A DNA stretch of 64,000 bases from NCBI RefSeq assembly GCF_041146395.1, contig NC_090996.1, positions 33,318,738-33,382,737 on the forward strand, given 5' to 3'. Below the pieces are notes generated by a model, which did no database searches, was not told the DNA's origin, and saw only the letters and a list, made by a program, of their open reading frames with translations. The stretch's first letter is position 1; every line of letters starts with the position of its first letter. Below are positions 14,440 through 58,330 of this stretch, piece after piece. The translations under genes were made by a program, and so were the position numbers. This stretch comes from Eulemur rufifrons (lineage: Eukaryota; Chordata; Mammalia; Primates; Lemuridae).

Positions 14440-15200
14440 GTGAGAGTATTGGAAAAGAGGTGTCCAAGGAAAAGACAAGTTCTGCCAAAATATTTAAAGA
14501 GGTTTATTCTGAACCAATATGACTGTGACCTGGAGCTTCGCAATCCGAAGAGTTAGTGAGAAAGTGTGCCGGAGCCAGCCAGGTTACCGTTTGGTTTTAT
14601 ACATTCACTGAGACAGGAATTACAGGTAAAATCATAAATCAATGAATGGGTGGTATACATCAGTTCAGCCCCAAAAGGCGGGACATCTCAAAGAGGAGGC
14701 TTACAAGTCATAGGTGAGTTTTAGGGATTCTGTAGTTGGCAATTGGTTCAAAGAGTTAAGGTTTGTCTAAAGATGAGTCAGAAGAAAGGAATGCTTAAGA
14801 TAAGGAGGTCTTTTGTTGCTGTTGTTGTTGTTGAGACAAGAATCTCTTGCTCTGTTGCCCAGGCTAGAGTGCAGTGGAGTCACTGTAGCTCACAGCAGCC
14901 TCAAACTCCTGGGCTCAAGTGATCCTCCTGCTTCAGCCTCCCAAGGAGCTGGGACTACAGGTGTGCACTACCATGCCCAACTAATTTTTTCTATTTTTAG
15001 TGGAGACAGGGTTTCCCTCTTGCTGAGGCTGATCTTGAACGCCTGAGCTCCAAGGATCCTTCCGCCTCGGCCTCCCAGAGTGGTAGAATTACAAGACATG
15101 AGCCACCATGCCAGGCCAGGAGGTCTTCTATCTGTCATATGATGCTATACCAAAATCAGGTTGGAAAGTAAGCCACATTATACTGGATTAATAAAAAACC
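14440..15200 (-). mobile_element. Antisense ERV-type LTR fragment interrupted by an Alu
   Basis: AAAGAGGTTTATTCTGA near 14498 is an antisense poly(A)-signal region, followed by LTR-like text (GGTTTTATACATT, CAAAAGGCGGGACA). The Alu at 14811-15117 sits inside it with a 10-base target duplication AGGAGGTCTT. Right end uncertain. Confidence 0.55.
14811..15117 (-). mobile_element. Alu SINE inside an LTR fragment
   Basis: Flanked by AGGAGGTCTT at 14804 and 15118. Confidence 0.9.
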
Positions 15201-15682
15201 CATTTAATGAAATTTTATGGTTTGTAAGATGTGAATAATCAGGCCTTTTAGAAAGGAACTTGGGCAAGCGAAAAAACGGTCAGAGTTCAGTCCTTGGGGG
15301 TACAATTTGGCAAGACCTGTTAAAATTTAGAATGGGCATACTCTCATCCAACAAGTCCAATTCTGGTAACTCTTCTAGAGAAACACTTGCAAGAACCCAA
15401 ATGGGCACAAACAGGAACAGGAAGGTCATTGCAACACAGAAAAGGATATTCCATTTCAGTGAAAACTTTGAAACAACCTAAACGCCCATCAAAAGAGGAT
15501 GAGGTGGGTGTGGACAGGTGTACATCCATTCAATAGAGCTGTACCACAGTTAAAATGTACAGAGTAGATTCTGCAATTCTAGAGGCAGGAAAAAAAAAAA
15601 AATACCAAACCAGAGTAGACACTGTTTAGGGAGGACATGAAGTAGAGGGGAAGAAAGACAAATTGTAGGAAATACAAAAATA

Positions 15683-15832
15683 GGCCAGGTGCTGTGGCTC
15701 ATGCTTGTAATCCCAGCATTTTGGGAGGCTGAGGCAGGAGGATTCCTTGAGTCCAGGAGTTCAATACCAGCCTGGGCAACATAGCAAGACCCCATCTCTA
15801 CAAAAATAGGAAACAAACAAACAACACAAAAA
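15683..15832 (+). mobile_element. Alu left monomer
   Basis: GGCCAGGTGCTGTGGCTC head, A-rich end after CTCTACAAAAATAGG. Confidence 0.85.
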
Positions 15833-16326
15833 CAAATGTTGAAGTCTAGTTAATGATGTCCGTGCGGAAGTGTTTAAGGGTGAAGGGTACTAGTGTCTGC
15901 AACTTACTTTAAAATGCATTAAAAAGTGAGATGTTGATGAATGGGTAGATGGATAAATAGGTATCTTATAAAGCAAATGTAGGAAAATGTTAAAAATTAA
16001 AGAATCTGGGTGGTAAGTATATGGGTGTTCACTATACAGATCTTTTAACTTTTATGTATGTTTTACAAATTTTCATAATAAAATTTTGGTGAAATATATT
16101 CACTATGATCACTTTTAACTATAAAATGTTATTTTTCTACATGTTCATGTTTAGATATGTAATGCATCCAAAAGCTGGGAAGGTTTACACTCTAGAATGA
16201 CAGAGGGAAGTTCCCTTGTGCCTTATCCACACCATTTAAAATTTTCATGAGAATGCATAAATGCATTCTGTATTACTTGGCTATGAAAACCAAATAAAAA
16301 ATGAATTTTAAGAAAGAGGTAGCAGG

Positions 16327-16655
16327 GGCCGGGCATGGTGGCTCATACCTGTAATCCTAGCACTCTGGGAGGAGGCCAAGATGGGAGGATCGCTTAACGT
16401 CAGGAGTTTGAGACCAGCCTCAGCAAGAGTGAGACCCCATCTCTACTAAAAAATAGAGAGAAATTAGGCGGACAACTAAAAATAGAAAAAATTAGCTGGG
16501 CGTGGTGGCACTCGCCTATAGTCCCACCTACTACTGGGGAGGCTGAGGCAGGAGGATCACTTGAACCCAGGAGCTGGAGGTTGCTGTGAGCTAAGCTGAC
16601 ACCAGGGCGCTCTAGCCCGGGGAACAGAGCAAGACTCTCTCAAAAAAATAAAAAG
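16327..16655 (+). mobile_element. Lemur-type Alu SINE
   Basis: Dimeric; flanking AAGAGGTAGC/AAGAGGTAAC is a slightly diverged target duplication. Confidence 0.9.
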
Positions 16656-16980
16656 AAGAGGTAACGGGAAGTACAAAATGCACTCCCCTGCCTCACCCCC
16701 CCCCCCAACACACACACAAAGAATTGAATTAAACTGACTGGTGCTGATTGGAGGAGGGGCAGCTGTGAGGTAGTGTGGGGCTTAGCCTGTGCAGGACACA
16801 GGACAGCCCAGTAAAGGTTAGCATCATTAGTGTATGTCCCTGGGCTGGGTAAACTGTCAGCTGCTTTATAGCAAGTACTTTATCACATTCAAAGTCCCAC
16901 AGAAAGTGCTGAGTCACTGATGAGTGCACTAGTCAGTAGCCAAATCTCTGCTCTCAGGCCTCAGGCAGGTACAGAGTTGT

Positions 16981-17000
16981 GGGCTGGGCTGGGCTGGGCT
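16981..17000. repeat. GGGCT x4 short tandem repeat
   Basis: Four perfect pentamers. Confidence 0.9.
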
Positions 17001-17347
17001 TCAAGGAGACAAGACCCTTGGCTCCAGGTTGCCTAAGGCTTAGCTCGTTTCACAACATCTCCCAGGCCCCAGCATGACTGACTGGAAACATAGGAGAGAG
17101 ATGCCATTCCTTGCAACCATTGCCTTTGCTGATTTCCAAGCTGCAGGTTCAGGAGGCCAAAGGCACTGGAGTTACCCTGACCTTGGGAGGCTACTCTCAA
17201 TTAAACCTGGGCACCAGGGCCAGCTCCAAGGGCATGAAACCCCATGCAGTTGCACAGGGTCCCATGCTCAGAAAGGTGTCACGCTCAGAAGGGACCATGC
17301 TTGGTTAATGCTCTGTTGTTGCTGTCTGAAGATTCTTAATAATTTTT

Positions 17348-17490
17348 TTCTTTCTTTTTTTTTTTTTTTTTTAGTAGAAACGGGGTCTTGCTCTTGCTCA
17401 GGCTGGTCTCAAACTCCTGACCTCTAGCGATCCTCCTGCCTCAGCCTCCCAGCATGCTAGGATTACAGGCTTGAGCCACTGCCCCTGGCC
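17348..17490 (-). mobile_element. Free Alu left monomer with perfect target duplication
   Basis: Monomer ending at the middle A-rich region; ATTCTTAATAATTTTT flanks it at 17332-17347 and 17493-17508. Confidence 0.85.
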
Positions 17491-18170
17491 AAATTCTTAA
17501 TAATTTTTGAATGAGGGGCCTCGAGTTTTCATTTTGCACTAGTCCTGCTGGGTACCTTCCTGTTTGGCTCTATTTCATTAAAGCAGAGATCTCTTGATTT
17601 TGTGGTTTAACTCTATGCAACTGAAGAAAACTTCATTTTTATCAGAGTAATATGTGCTTGGGTTCCATATAGTAGGCATTTATTGAGTCCCTACTGTGTG
17701 CTGAACATTGTGCTAGGAAGGAGAGAGAGACAGAGAAGGCCAGCTCTAAGGAAGCCCTTGGTCTAATATGGTAGACAGACAATTCTGCCAGTGATATAGA
17801 CAGATGGGAGTAGTTAGCCCAGCCTAGGGGGCCAGGAGGGCTTCCTGGAGGAGGTGATGGTTAAGGAATGAGCAGGAATTAGTCCTATTAAAAATGTTGT
17901 GAGGATATTTCAGGCAAACTGCAGCAGTCCCAGCAGAGGCATAACTAACAGTATGGTATGCTGGAGACTACAAGATATTTATGCGGAATAAATACACAAA
18001 CAATATCTTCACTTGTAAATATAAACACAAGTAAACACCAATGTGTATTTATTAAAATAATAAACATGCATTTTATAATAGAGATCAATATTTTACATAA
18101 ATAAGAAACACATAGCCTTGTGGGTTATCCCGACCACTAGATTATAAGATCAGGAAAAGAATGAGGTTTT

Positions 18171-18527
<357 letters not shown>

Positions 18528-18689
18528 TGATTTCCACTGTAACTGCAGTGACTCCTCGTCATTTAGACAGTCAATCGGCAAATTTTTGAGTGTCTACTTT
18601 GCTCCAGGTACTATTTTAGGCGCTAGGAATCAGCAGTGAACAGGAAGCACCTACTCAGGAAAAGCTGACGTTCCTGGAGGTGGGTGGGG

Positions 18690-19030
18690 GTCAATACCGA
18701 TGTTACAGCAAATGTTACAGCGGGTGGTCCCGAGGACAAACCGAGCAGCACACGGAGAGTGGGAGAATCAAGGTTTATTCGCCAGTGGGCTCAGAAGGGT
18801 CTCGCCACCAAATTCTGAGCCCCATCTACCTGATTTTTCCCACTTTTATTAAGTTGGGGTGGTCCGAGGGGTGGGGGTCTCAGGTGGCTAAGGTAATGGG
18901 TTAGTTGAAGTGTCAAGTAATAGGTTAGTGTTATGCTGATGCGCCAGGTAATAGGTAGTATTATGCTCATGCGGGTCTTCCGTGAGGGGTGGGGGTCTCA
19001 GGTGGCTGGCGCGCCAAGTAATAGATGGGG
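18690..19030 (-). mobile_element. LTR-like remnant with internal repeats
   Basis: Contains AAGGTTTATT (antisense AATAAACC) as in an antisense LTR. The 24-base string GAGGGGTGGGGGTCTCAGGT+GGCT occurs at 18866-18889 and again, identical, at 18984-19007. A TAATAGG..GTTATGCTGATGCG motif is also repeated in diverged form. Family not assigned. Confidence 0.45.
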
Positions 19031-19458
19031 GTTTTCCTTAGCACCCATACGTCTTGGGATGAATGAATGAGAAAGTGAACGCTCCCATCCTGTCAGCAGT
19101 AAGTTTGCAGGAGAGGGCTCACAGGGTCATATTTGAGTTTTAGTTGAACACAAAGAAATCTCAGATTTCTGTTAAAAACAATTCAAACGCGTTCGAGTAG
19201 CAGCGCCTTCAAAAGTGAGTCAGGCACAGAAGAACTCCAACAGACATGGGCTCAGGGGGGAAGACTCAGTGACCATAGATTTAATCATCTGCAGGTGACA
19301 CCGAATTCCGATGTTCGTGCAAGATAAAGAGGTCCCTTTCCCCCGCCTCCCCGTCGTCGCCCGCGGCAGGCCGCCCAGAGCGCCCCCAGCCCGCGCAGCA
19401 GGCTCAGGCCCGCTCCGCACCGGTTTGTTCCGCGGGCGCCCGCGGCGACCCCCTCACC

Positions 19459-19600
19459 GGAAGCGGGTCCGGAGGGGCGGAGCGGCACGAACCTTCGGCC
19501 CCTGGGGGCGGGGCTGCAGCGAGGAGTCAGGCGACGACCGCGCGCTCAGGGGCGGCAGTCGTAGGTGCTTCGCCAGCCGTGGGTGTCTCGTCGCGGGGCG
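19459..19600 (-). other. HMOX2: Candidate minus-strand first exon (alternative HMOX2 5' exon)
   Basis: A strong minus-strand donor follows base 19458 (GTGAGG reading leftwards), within the NMRAL1 CpG island. HMOX2 is the divergent neighbour in human, so an alternative untranslated first exon is plausible. The 5' boundary is a guess and there is no transcript evidence. Confidence 0.35.
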
Positions 19601-19763
19601 GCGCGCTGGTTGCCGTCTCCTGCGCCGTGGGTTCGGCCGCAGATCGCCGGGTCGCCGCGAGGCCCAGGCCAGGTGGTCCCGCCGAGCGGCGGAGGGGTGA
19701 GCTTCGCACCAGGGAGGTCCTTGGGGACGCGAGAACCGAGGTCGCAGACGGCCGCCTCCGCCC

Positions 19764-25363
<5,600 letters not shown>

Positions 25364-25442
25364 CCTGCCCACGTCACAGCCTCGAGCCATGGGATGGGAG
25401 GCCAGGTCATCCTTTCTTGTGTTACCCAAAAAAAGTGTTTAA

Positions 25443-25448
25443 AATAAA
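25443..25448 (+). terminator. NMRAL1: NMRAL1 polyadenylation signal AATAAA
   Basis: AATAAA lies 80 bases after the stop codon and is followed by a T/G-containing stretch, giving a very short 3'UTR of about 100 nt. No competing signal lies between it and the stop. Confidence 0.85.
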
Positions 25449-25728
25449 GCCATTGTTCTCACAGATGGTTTCCAAAAGAAAAGGGCTCTGTTTCTGGGAC
25501 TTGGGTTGGGGTGGCAGCTGGGGCACCAACAGCATAACAGTTCTCACGGAAGACAGCAAGTGGCCGGGGCTGCAGGGATCAGTTGGTGACCGAGATGAGT
25601 GACCCAAACTCATGTTTAGGCAAATAGTGAAATGGAGCGTTGTGACCTGTTCCCACTATACCTGGAATCCAGGTTAGAGAGGAGCCCAGCCACCAGGGGC
25701 AGCGCCTCTGACGTTCCACCCCCCGCCT

Positions 25729-25748
25729 CCCCCCCCCCCCCCCCCCCC
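25729..25748. repeat. Poly(C) run of 20
   Basis: Uninterrupted run of 20 C between NMRAL1 and DNAJA3; length is likely to vary between individuals and be error-prone in sequencing. Confidence 0.95.
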
Positions 25749-26285
25749 GGCCCCCCTTCACCTCCAGAGAGCTCAGAGCTCCTAAGGCCACCTACTGTCT
25801 GTTCTTTCAGCTGGGGACAGACTCTGGAGGGGGCGGGGAAGACGCAGGCCCACCTCCCTCTCCCTCCTCACCCTCTTGTCCTGGGTGGAGTGGGGCTGGC
25901 GCCAGGGTGCAGCCCAGGATGTGGGCAACCTTCAGAACAGGCTGGAAGAAAGAACAAGCAAAGGAGTGTGACAGAGCTGTGGACCACAGGGCACAGTCAC
26001 TGGACTCTGTTGAGCAAAGGTGATGCTACCTGCAGCAAAGGCTGGGAAGTGAAACTGGGAGAAACAGTCCGCCTTGCTCGGAGAGAAAAGGGGCAGAGCC
26101 CAGAGAGAACGTATCATTCCCCAAGGTTCCATGGAAGCTCTGAAGTTTAACACGTGTAGGGGTTTGCACAAGCATTGTCACAACTGTCTTGCTAGCCCAC
26201 CCTGGCCTCGGGACCCTCAGGCACAAAAATTCAGTCCATCCATTGATTGACTGAAGCATCTCTTTGACAACTCACCAGCATGCTG

Positions 26286-26494
26286 GGTCCTATCCAGGGG
26301 TCCCCAGCCTATGGAGAGATGTGTAATTATTTCATTATGTATCACAATGTAATAGTTACAGAAATACAGTGCACAATAAATGTAATACGCTTGAATCATC
26401 CCAAAACCATCACCCCCACCTGCCTGTCTGTGGAAAAACTGTCTTCCATGCAAACAGTCCCTGGTGCCAAAAAGGTTGGGGACCACTGCTATAT
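26286..26494 (+). mobile_element. Non-autonomous DNA transposon (hAT-like), copy 1
   Basis: Starts CAGGGGTCCCCAGCC and ends TGCCAAAAAGGTTGGGGACC, near-inverted termini. Same family as 36590-36904. Confidence 0.65.
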
Positions 26495-26933
26495 ACAATG
26501 TTCCCAAAAAAGTTATGCTCCCTGCCTTGAGCTTATTTAGTGGGAGAGCCAGATACAAATGCATAATAGTTACAAACTGACATAAGGGCTACAGAAAACA
26601 GGACAATCAGGAGGGATAAAAAAATGGGAAGAGGGACATTTTTAGGATAGGGACAGCTTCCAAAGAGGGGATGAGCAGGCTGAAGCCCCCCAGGGTGGGA
26701 AGGAGCCTCCCAGGCAGGATAAGAGGGACAGACTCCAAGTGTGGGCTTCCGAGCCCATCGGGGTCAGGAAGAGAATAGGAGAGGTCATCTGTGTCCATCC
26801 CTAGGTGATGCCTGAGTCCCCCAGGCCTGAGGGTGGGAAACACCCTGCCTGTTGTGACTCCTGTGGCTCTTGACCCAGCGGCCTAGGGTCAGTACCATGC
26901 AGGCTTTGTTTGTATTTTTAGATACATCATCTT

Positions 26934-27088
26934 GGCCAGGTGTGGTGGCTCACACCTGTAATCCCAGTACTTTGGGAGGCCGAGGTGGGAGGATGGCTTG
27001 AGCCCAGGAGTTTCAGGCTGCAGTGAGCTGTGATTAGGCCCCTGTATCCCAGCCTGGGTGACGGTGTGAGACCCTGTCTCAAAAAAAA
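26934..27088 (+). mobile_element. Alu-related free monomer (FRAM-like)
   Basis: About 150 bp: Alu head joined directly to GGCTGCAGTGAGCTGTGAT and a tail, with no second monomer. Confidence 0.8.
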
Positions 27089-28054
27089 TCATCATCTCAC
27101 AGCCCAGCCCCAACTCAGAGGCCGGTAACAAATGTTGCACAGCCACCTTCTGACTCCCCGAGGGGTTCGGGCACGGCAATAATGGTGTCTCTTTAGCAAG
27201 AAAACCCATCTTTATCTTCCGAAGTCTTTCTCCAGACTTCTGCTTTCAGAAGGCATGACATGAACGGGACTCAGGCTGACCTCTCCAGGAATAAACCTGG
27301 ATAGGAGACACCGTCCTTCCTACACTGTGTCCCCAGGACCTAGAACAGTGCCTGGCCCATACTGAGTGTCCACAGCAGGCAGGCAACAAATGTCTTGTTG
27401 ATCAAAATACTGGGAAGTATCTGAGATGGGCAGAATGTCACTGCTGAGCCTCTTTCCATAAGCTCTTTGTCCGGTCTCTGCACCGCCTGACCCAGAGAAC
27501 ACCCTCACAGCTCACCCCGCTCAGCCCAGAACACAGGGTGGGTTGAGCTGTGTGCCAGGGCCCCCGCCAGCTGTGCCAGGCAACGAAGCTCTGCTGAGAG
27601 CCCAGACTAGTTAAACTACAATAAGTAAAAATTTTAATGTATAAAGACGCAAAGACTCTGAACTGGAGGGGAAAAATATCTAGTAAGGGAGACAGCAATG
27701 GCAGACCTGGTGAGGCTGCCCCGCTCCTTTCTCACAGGCTCCCAGAGAAAAGGTCACGTGCAAACCCTACAATATCTGAACGTTGTCTCACAGCCGCTCT
27801 GGGAACTGGGCAGTGGGAGTCGGCCCGTCAGTGACCCAGACCCACCAGCCTGCATGTGTGCAGATGTGACCACGTGGATGAGGCCAGCTGACCCCCCAGT
27901 AAACCCCAGCCAAGTCACCTGCAGAAGGTCGTCTGAACTCTCTCAAGGAAGAAATGACCACAATTTAGGTTTTAAATATCTTTTTGCAGTAGATAATCTT
28001 ATTTACATTAATACAGAATCATTTTACATTCTTAAATCAGACACTAATAGATGC

Positions 28055-29840
28055 TTTATTTTAGTGAATTATAAAGGAAAACAGAAAGGAAACTCTCGAG
28101 AAGTGTTCTTCATTGACCTGTCTTACGATAGCTCAAGGATCTTGAAACACAGGGAAACTGCAACGTGCTACCAGAGAGGCTGGGGGAATGGGTGTCTCGC
28201 TCCGGCTGAACGGTGGGGAACCTTCCACTGCCTAGACTGTGCGTTCCTTTTCTGAACAGACATTTACACGGGAAAAGACAATGATTAGCACTGAAGAATC
28301 TAAACACCCTTTGGAAAACAGACGTCAGCAGTGTACGTGGGAGAACCAAGGCCCGGCTGGCGGCGGTGGCAGGGCTCCGAGTGCCTGCCTGAGGCAGCTG
28401 GAGTCTGGCCGGCACAGTGGCCGCAGCGGCCGGCTCAGCAGAAGGGCAGGAGGCCCACCACACCTGGCTTAGAACAATAAAACTCAACAGTCGGGGACAG
28501 GTGCCATCCTGGATGGGGCAGCAGGGAGGACGACCGTCCTGACAAGGATCAGCCACCACCCCTGTGGTCAGGAGTGGGACCTCCAGGGACCCTCAGGGCC
28601 TTCGTATGTGCCCCCCCAGGCCCCCAAGCACCCACTGTGCAGCTGCCTGTTACCTTTGGGAATTAAAAACAAACTCCAAGCAGAGTGATTGACACCTCGG
28701 CAGAACCTGTCAGGGGAGGATGGCACTGGTGGGGCCTGAGGGCCCCGGGTTCCCGGTGAAGACAATCTGTCAGCAAGGACCCATCCTGGAACCTCCTGGA
28801 GGTTTGCTGAGAGGAAAGTAATCACTTCATGACTCGGTACAGCTTAAGGCTTCATTTTTAAGCTGTAAGCATGGCCTTTAATTCTTTAACTAAGATCTCC
28901 ATCGCATTCGATTCCAAATTAGACTTTGAGCACTGCAAGAGTCCAACTGTCTTACTCTGCCTGAGCCGGAAGAGGCTGAGTCACCTACCCGTGGACAGGA
29001 AACCTCTGCCAGCCCTCAGGGTGCTGCAGCTTACTGACCAGGGGCTGTCCACTGTGATCTTTCCGGGGAGAGATGTGTAGTCACGTGATTCTGCTGTTGC
29101 AAGACAGTCCAGAAGGCTCTGTAGGCGGGAGCTCAGGGCTGCTGTTCTGGATCCTCCTGTCTCCCAGGCGCCCTGGCCACGCGGAGCAGAGCGCTGCTTC
29201 CCGGCCTAGTTTCCAGTGGATCGTTTTCCTGGGACAAGGAGACAAATGGTCACACTTCACTTGACATCCCAACAGAACCCATCCCAGCGGGAGGGCTTCT
29301 GTCAATCCCTGGAAAGTAGCTGTGCCCAGAGAGTGAAGAGCCCCAGCCCCCAGGGACAAGCAGAAATGAAAGTGGGTCCCGAGACCCCACCGTGGGCAAG
29401 CCCGACTCCCGGCAGCGCCCCCAAACTCCCCCGCCCTGTGCTGCCCAGGCAGGACAGGCAGCTACGAAGCACGCGGGAGTTGAGGAGATCTGAGTTCTAG
29501 GCCTGGCTCTGCTACAATTCACCCTTGTGACCGTGGGCAAGGTGGTCCCACCATTGCAGGACGCAGAGCTCCTCGGAGCTGGTGTGAGGAGGGCTGTGAA
29601 GCAGCCCCCAGAGAACCGCTCCAGGAAGAGGACACAGCGAAAGGCCGGCCACCGCAGCCTGTTCAGCCCTGTCTACTGGCTGGCTGCCACAGTGCTCTCC
29701 CCACAGGCAGAGAGGTCTGGCTGAGTGGAGCCAGATTCGCCACACCTGATACTGGCACCTCTTCCAGCTCCTCGGGACAGGGGGCACAATACTGGTAACA
29801 GTGAGGGAAGACAGGGATCAGTCCTACCTCGGCTGGGAGA
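28055..29840 (-). other. DNAJA3: DNAJA3 3'UTR region with two candidate poly(A) signals
   Basis: On the minus strand, ATTAAA at 28882-28877 would give a 3'UTR of about 1 kb and AATAAA at 28060-28055 one of about 1.8 kb. The first is closer to what I recall of the human transcript length. The interval is free of Alu insertions although its surroundings are full of them, which fits exonic sequence. Which site is used is unresolved. Confidence 0.55.
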
Positions 29841-56294
<26,454 letters not shown>

Positions 56295-56377
56295 CTTGGC
56301 CCGGGGACACTGCGCCTGCGCTGCCGGCTCCGGTCGGCCTCGCCGGGAGACCGGTGCGCGCGCCGAGGCGCAAGCGT

Positions 56378-56389
56378 TGCGCACGCGCA
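56378..56389. promoter_or_regulatory. DNAJA3: NRF1 motif TGCGCACGCGCA
   Basis: Full match to the palindromic NRF1 consensus YGCGCAYGCGCR, about 90 bases upstream of the DNAJA3 ATG. A second near match (TGCGCCTGCGC) lies at 56311-56321. NRF1 is the standard activator of nuclear genes for mitochondrial proteins. Confidence 0.75.
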
Positions 56390-56582
56390 GCCGCACCCAA
56401 CGCGCCTTCCTGGCAGCCGTCGCCGAAATGGGGTTCGCTCTGAAGAGTAGTATTAGGTAGACTTAACCCTGGAGAACCTCTCCGTTCTGTACCAAACGAC
56501 CAAAGACTGGACCTCATCCGTGTGAGGACGTGGTTGAGCGTAGCCGAACGTGAGTGACTTGAGGGTCCTGGCAAGGAGCGGG

Positions 56583-56601
56583 ACTACAAATCCCGGCGTG
56601 C
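56583..56601 (+). promoter_or_regulatory. ZNF143/THAP11-type motif (ACTACAA-TCCC--GTGC)
   Basis: ACTACAAATCCCGGCGTGC matches the ZNF143-associated motif ACTACAAnTCCCAGnRTGC at nearly all informative bases. It is about 290 bases upstream of the DNAJA3 ATG, a usual distance for this factor. Confidence 0.7.
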
Positions 56602-57083
56602 AGTGCGGCCAGCCATCGCGCCCATCCCACAGTGCAGCACGCGCTCCTTCCTGGTGACCCCGAGATACATCTGATTGCGGGCGCTTTCGTCATCCGGCCG
56701 CCTCGCGAGCAACGCGAATCTTCGCCTGCGCTCTCAAAACTGGCCCCCTCTCAATCTCTCTTAGGCTGGTTTCTCCTGTCCCCCTCTGCCAAGCAGGACT
56801 GTGATCGCTCAGCTCTCTCCTTATGCGTGTTAGCCTTCTCCAAACCTGTCGTCAACTCTCTGGTTCAGAATGTGAGCCCAGCTACCCAAAAACTAATTAA
56901 GTAAATCCTGTGAGCAAGTACCGTGTCATGCACGCTCTAGAATATCGGGGGTACACTGATAAATGATATACATACCATCCGAGCTCTGGACGGAGACAGG
57001 CTCCGTAGCAACTAACAATGAGTTAAATGCTATCATAGGTATAAACAGTGTTATAGGCAGATGAGGGAGTCATTCCGTTTTTC

Positions 57084-57445
57084 CTTTTTTTTTTTTTTGA
57101 GACAAGAGTCTCGCTCTGTTGCCCGGGCTAAGTAGAGTGCCATGGCGTTAGCCTAGCTCACAGCAACCTCAAACTCCTGGGCTCAAGCAAGACTTCTGCC
57201 TCAGCCTCCTGAGTAGCTGGGACTACAAGCATATGCCACCCTGCCCGGCCTATTTTTTCTATATATTTTCAGTTGTCCAGCTGATTTCTTTCTATTTTTA
57301 GTAGAGACGGGGGCGGGGGGGGGGGTGGAGGGGGAGGGTGTCTCGCACTTGCTCAGGCTGGTCTCTAACTCCTGACCTCGAGCCATCCTCCCCCCTGGGC
57401 CTCCCAGAGTGCTAGGATTACAGGCATGAGCCACCGTGCCGGGCC
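57084..57445 (-). mobile_element. Lemur-type Alu SINE with G-rich insertion
   Basis: Target duplication CATTCCGTTTTTC at 57071 and 57446, with one late mismatch. Confidence 0.92.
57309..57339 (+). repeat. G-rich tract inside an antisense Alu
   Basis: G runs of 5, 11, 5 and 3 separated by single or few bases, inserted where the Alu normally reads GAGACGGGGTCTCG. Fits a G-quadruplex pattern. Confidence 0.8.
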
Positions 57446-58079
57446 CATTCCGTTTTTCTGACAGAGAAGGAGGGATTGGGGTGTGGAGGCTCCTGAGCCG
57501 TAACGTTTGAACTGGACTTTGATGAAAAATTCTTCAGGTAGGGGTGGAGTATTCCAAGTAGCAAGAACTTCAAAAGAAAATGGGTAGAGATGTGAATGTG
57601 TTTGCCCTGTTTGCTTAAGCCCTAAATTTAGGGTGTGTGACTGAAGATGAGGCTAGAAAAGTAGACCTGGCCTGTTAAGTCTTGCAAAGGAATTTCAACT
57701 TTCACACTCCCACCACCACCTCAAGCAGTAGGAAGGGAACCTAATGGTTCCTGGATGGGTTTTAGATGATCTGTGCTCCTCCCCCTGCCCCCCAACCCCC
57801 AGGATTGTAAAGGAAATTTTTGTGTACATGGTTGTTAATCTGGGTAGATACCTATAGCTTTCATCAATCAAATTCTCAACAGGCACTGAGACTCAAAGTT
57901 AAGTCCAGTGAAGAGCAATTATCAGGCTATTGTAAAATGCAAGTAATAATTGAGAGTTTAGGGAAAGGACAGGACTGAGGTGAAGAAGGGACATTTTAGA
58001 GAAACAAGGAAAAGGGTGTCATGGAGTTGGAGGTGAGGAAAAGAATTCATTTAATACATTCAGTCAATGTATTAAATGT

Positions 58080-58330
58080 CCACCATAGTGAGTAAGAATA
58101 TGGGCTCTGGAGTCAGACTGCCTGAGATTGAATCCCAGCTCTGCCACTTACCAGCTGTGTGTCCTTGGGCAACTTACTTCACCTCTCTGTGCCTCAGTTT
58201 CATTTTCTCTAAAATGGGGATGTAGTATTAATAGTAACTACCTCAAAGGATCATCTGAGGAATAAATGAGAAAATCTGTATATAGGTTTCATACAGTACT
58301 TGGCACATAGCAAGTGCTCCATCTATGTTA
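58080..58330 (+). mobile_element. MIR SINE, well preserved
   Basis: GGCTCTGGAGTCAGACTGCC, CACTTACCAGCTGTGTGTCC, CTCTCTGTGCCTCAGTTTC and CTTGGCACATAGCAAGTGCT: near full-length MIR. Confidence 0.85.

Larger units (their letters stand above)
25464..28054. other. Tail-to-tail spacer between NMRAL1 and DNAJA3
   Basis: About 2.6 kb without a supported gene. It holds a 20-base poly(C) run, a non-autonomous DNA transposon, an Alu-related monomer and an L2-like tail (27310-27400). The 172-codon frame at 25632-26150 shows no domain and crosses the poly(C) run. Confidence 0.65.

Noticed and set aside
25632..26150. 172-codon plus-strand ORF after NMRAL1
   Set aside because: Crosses a 20-base poly(C) run; composition-driven; no recognisable domain.
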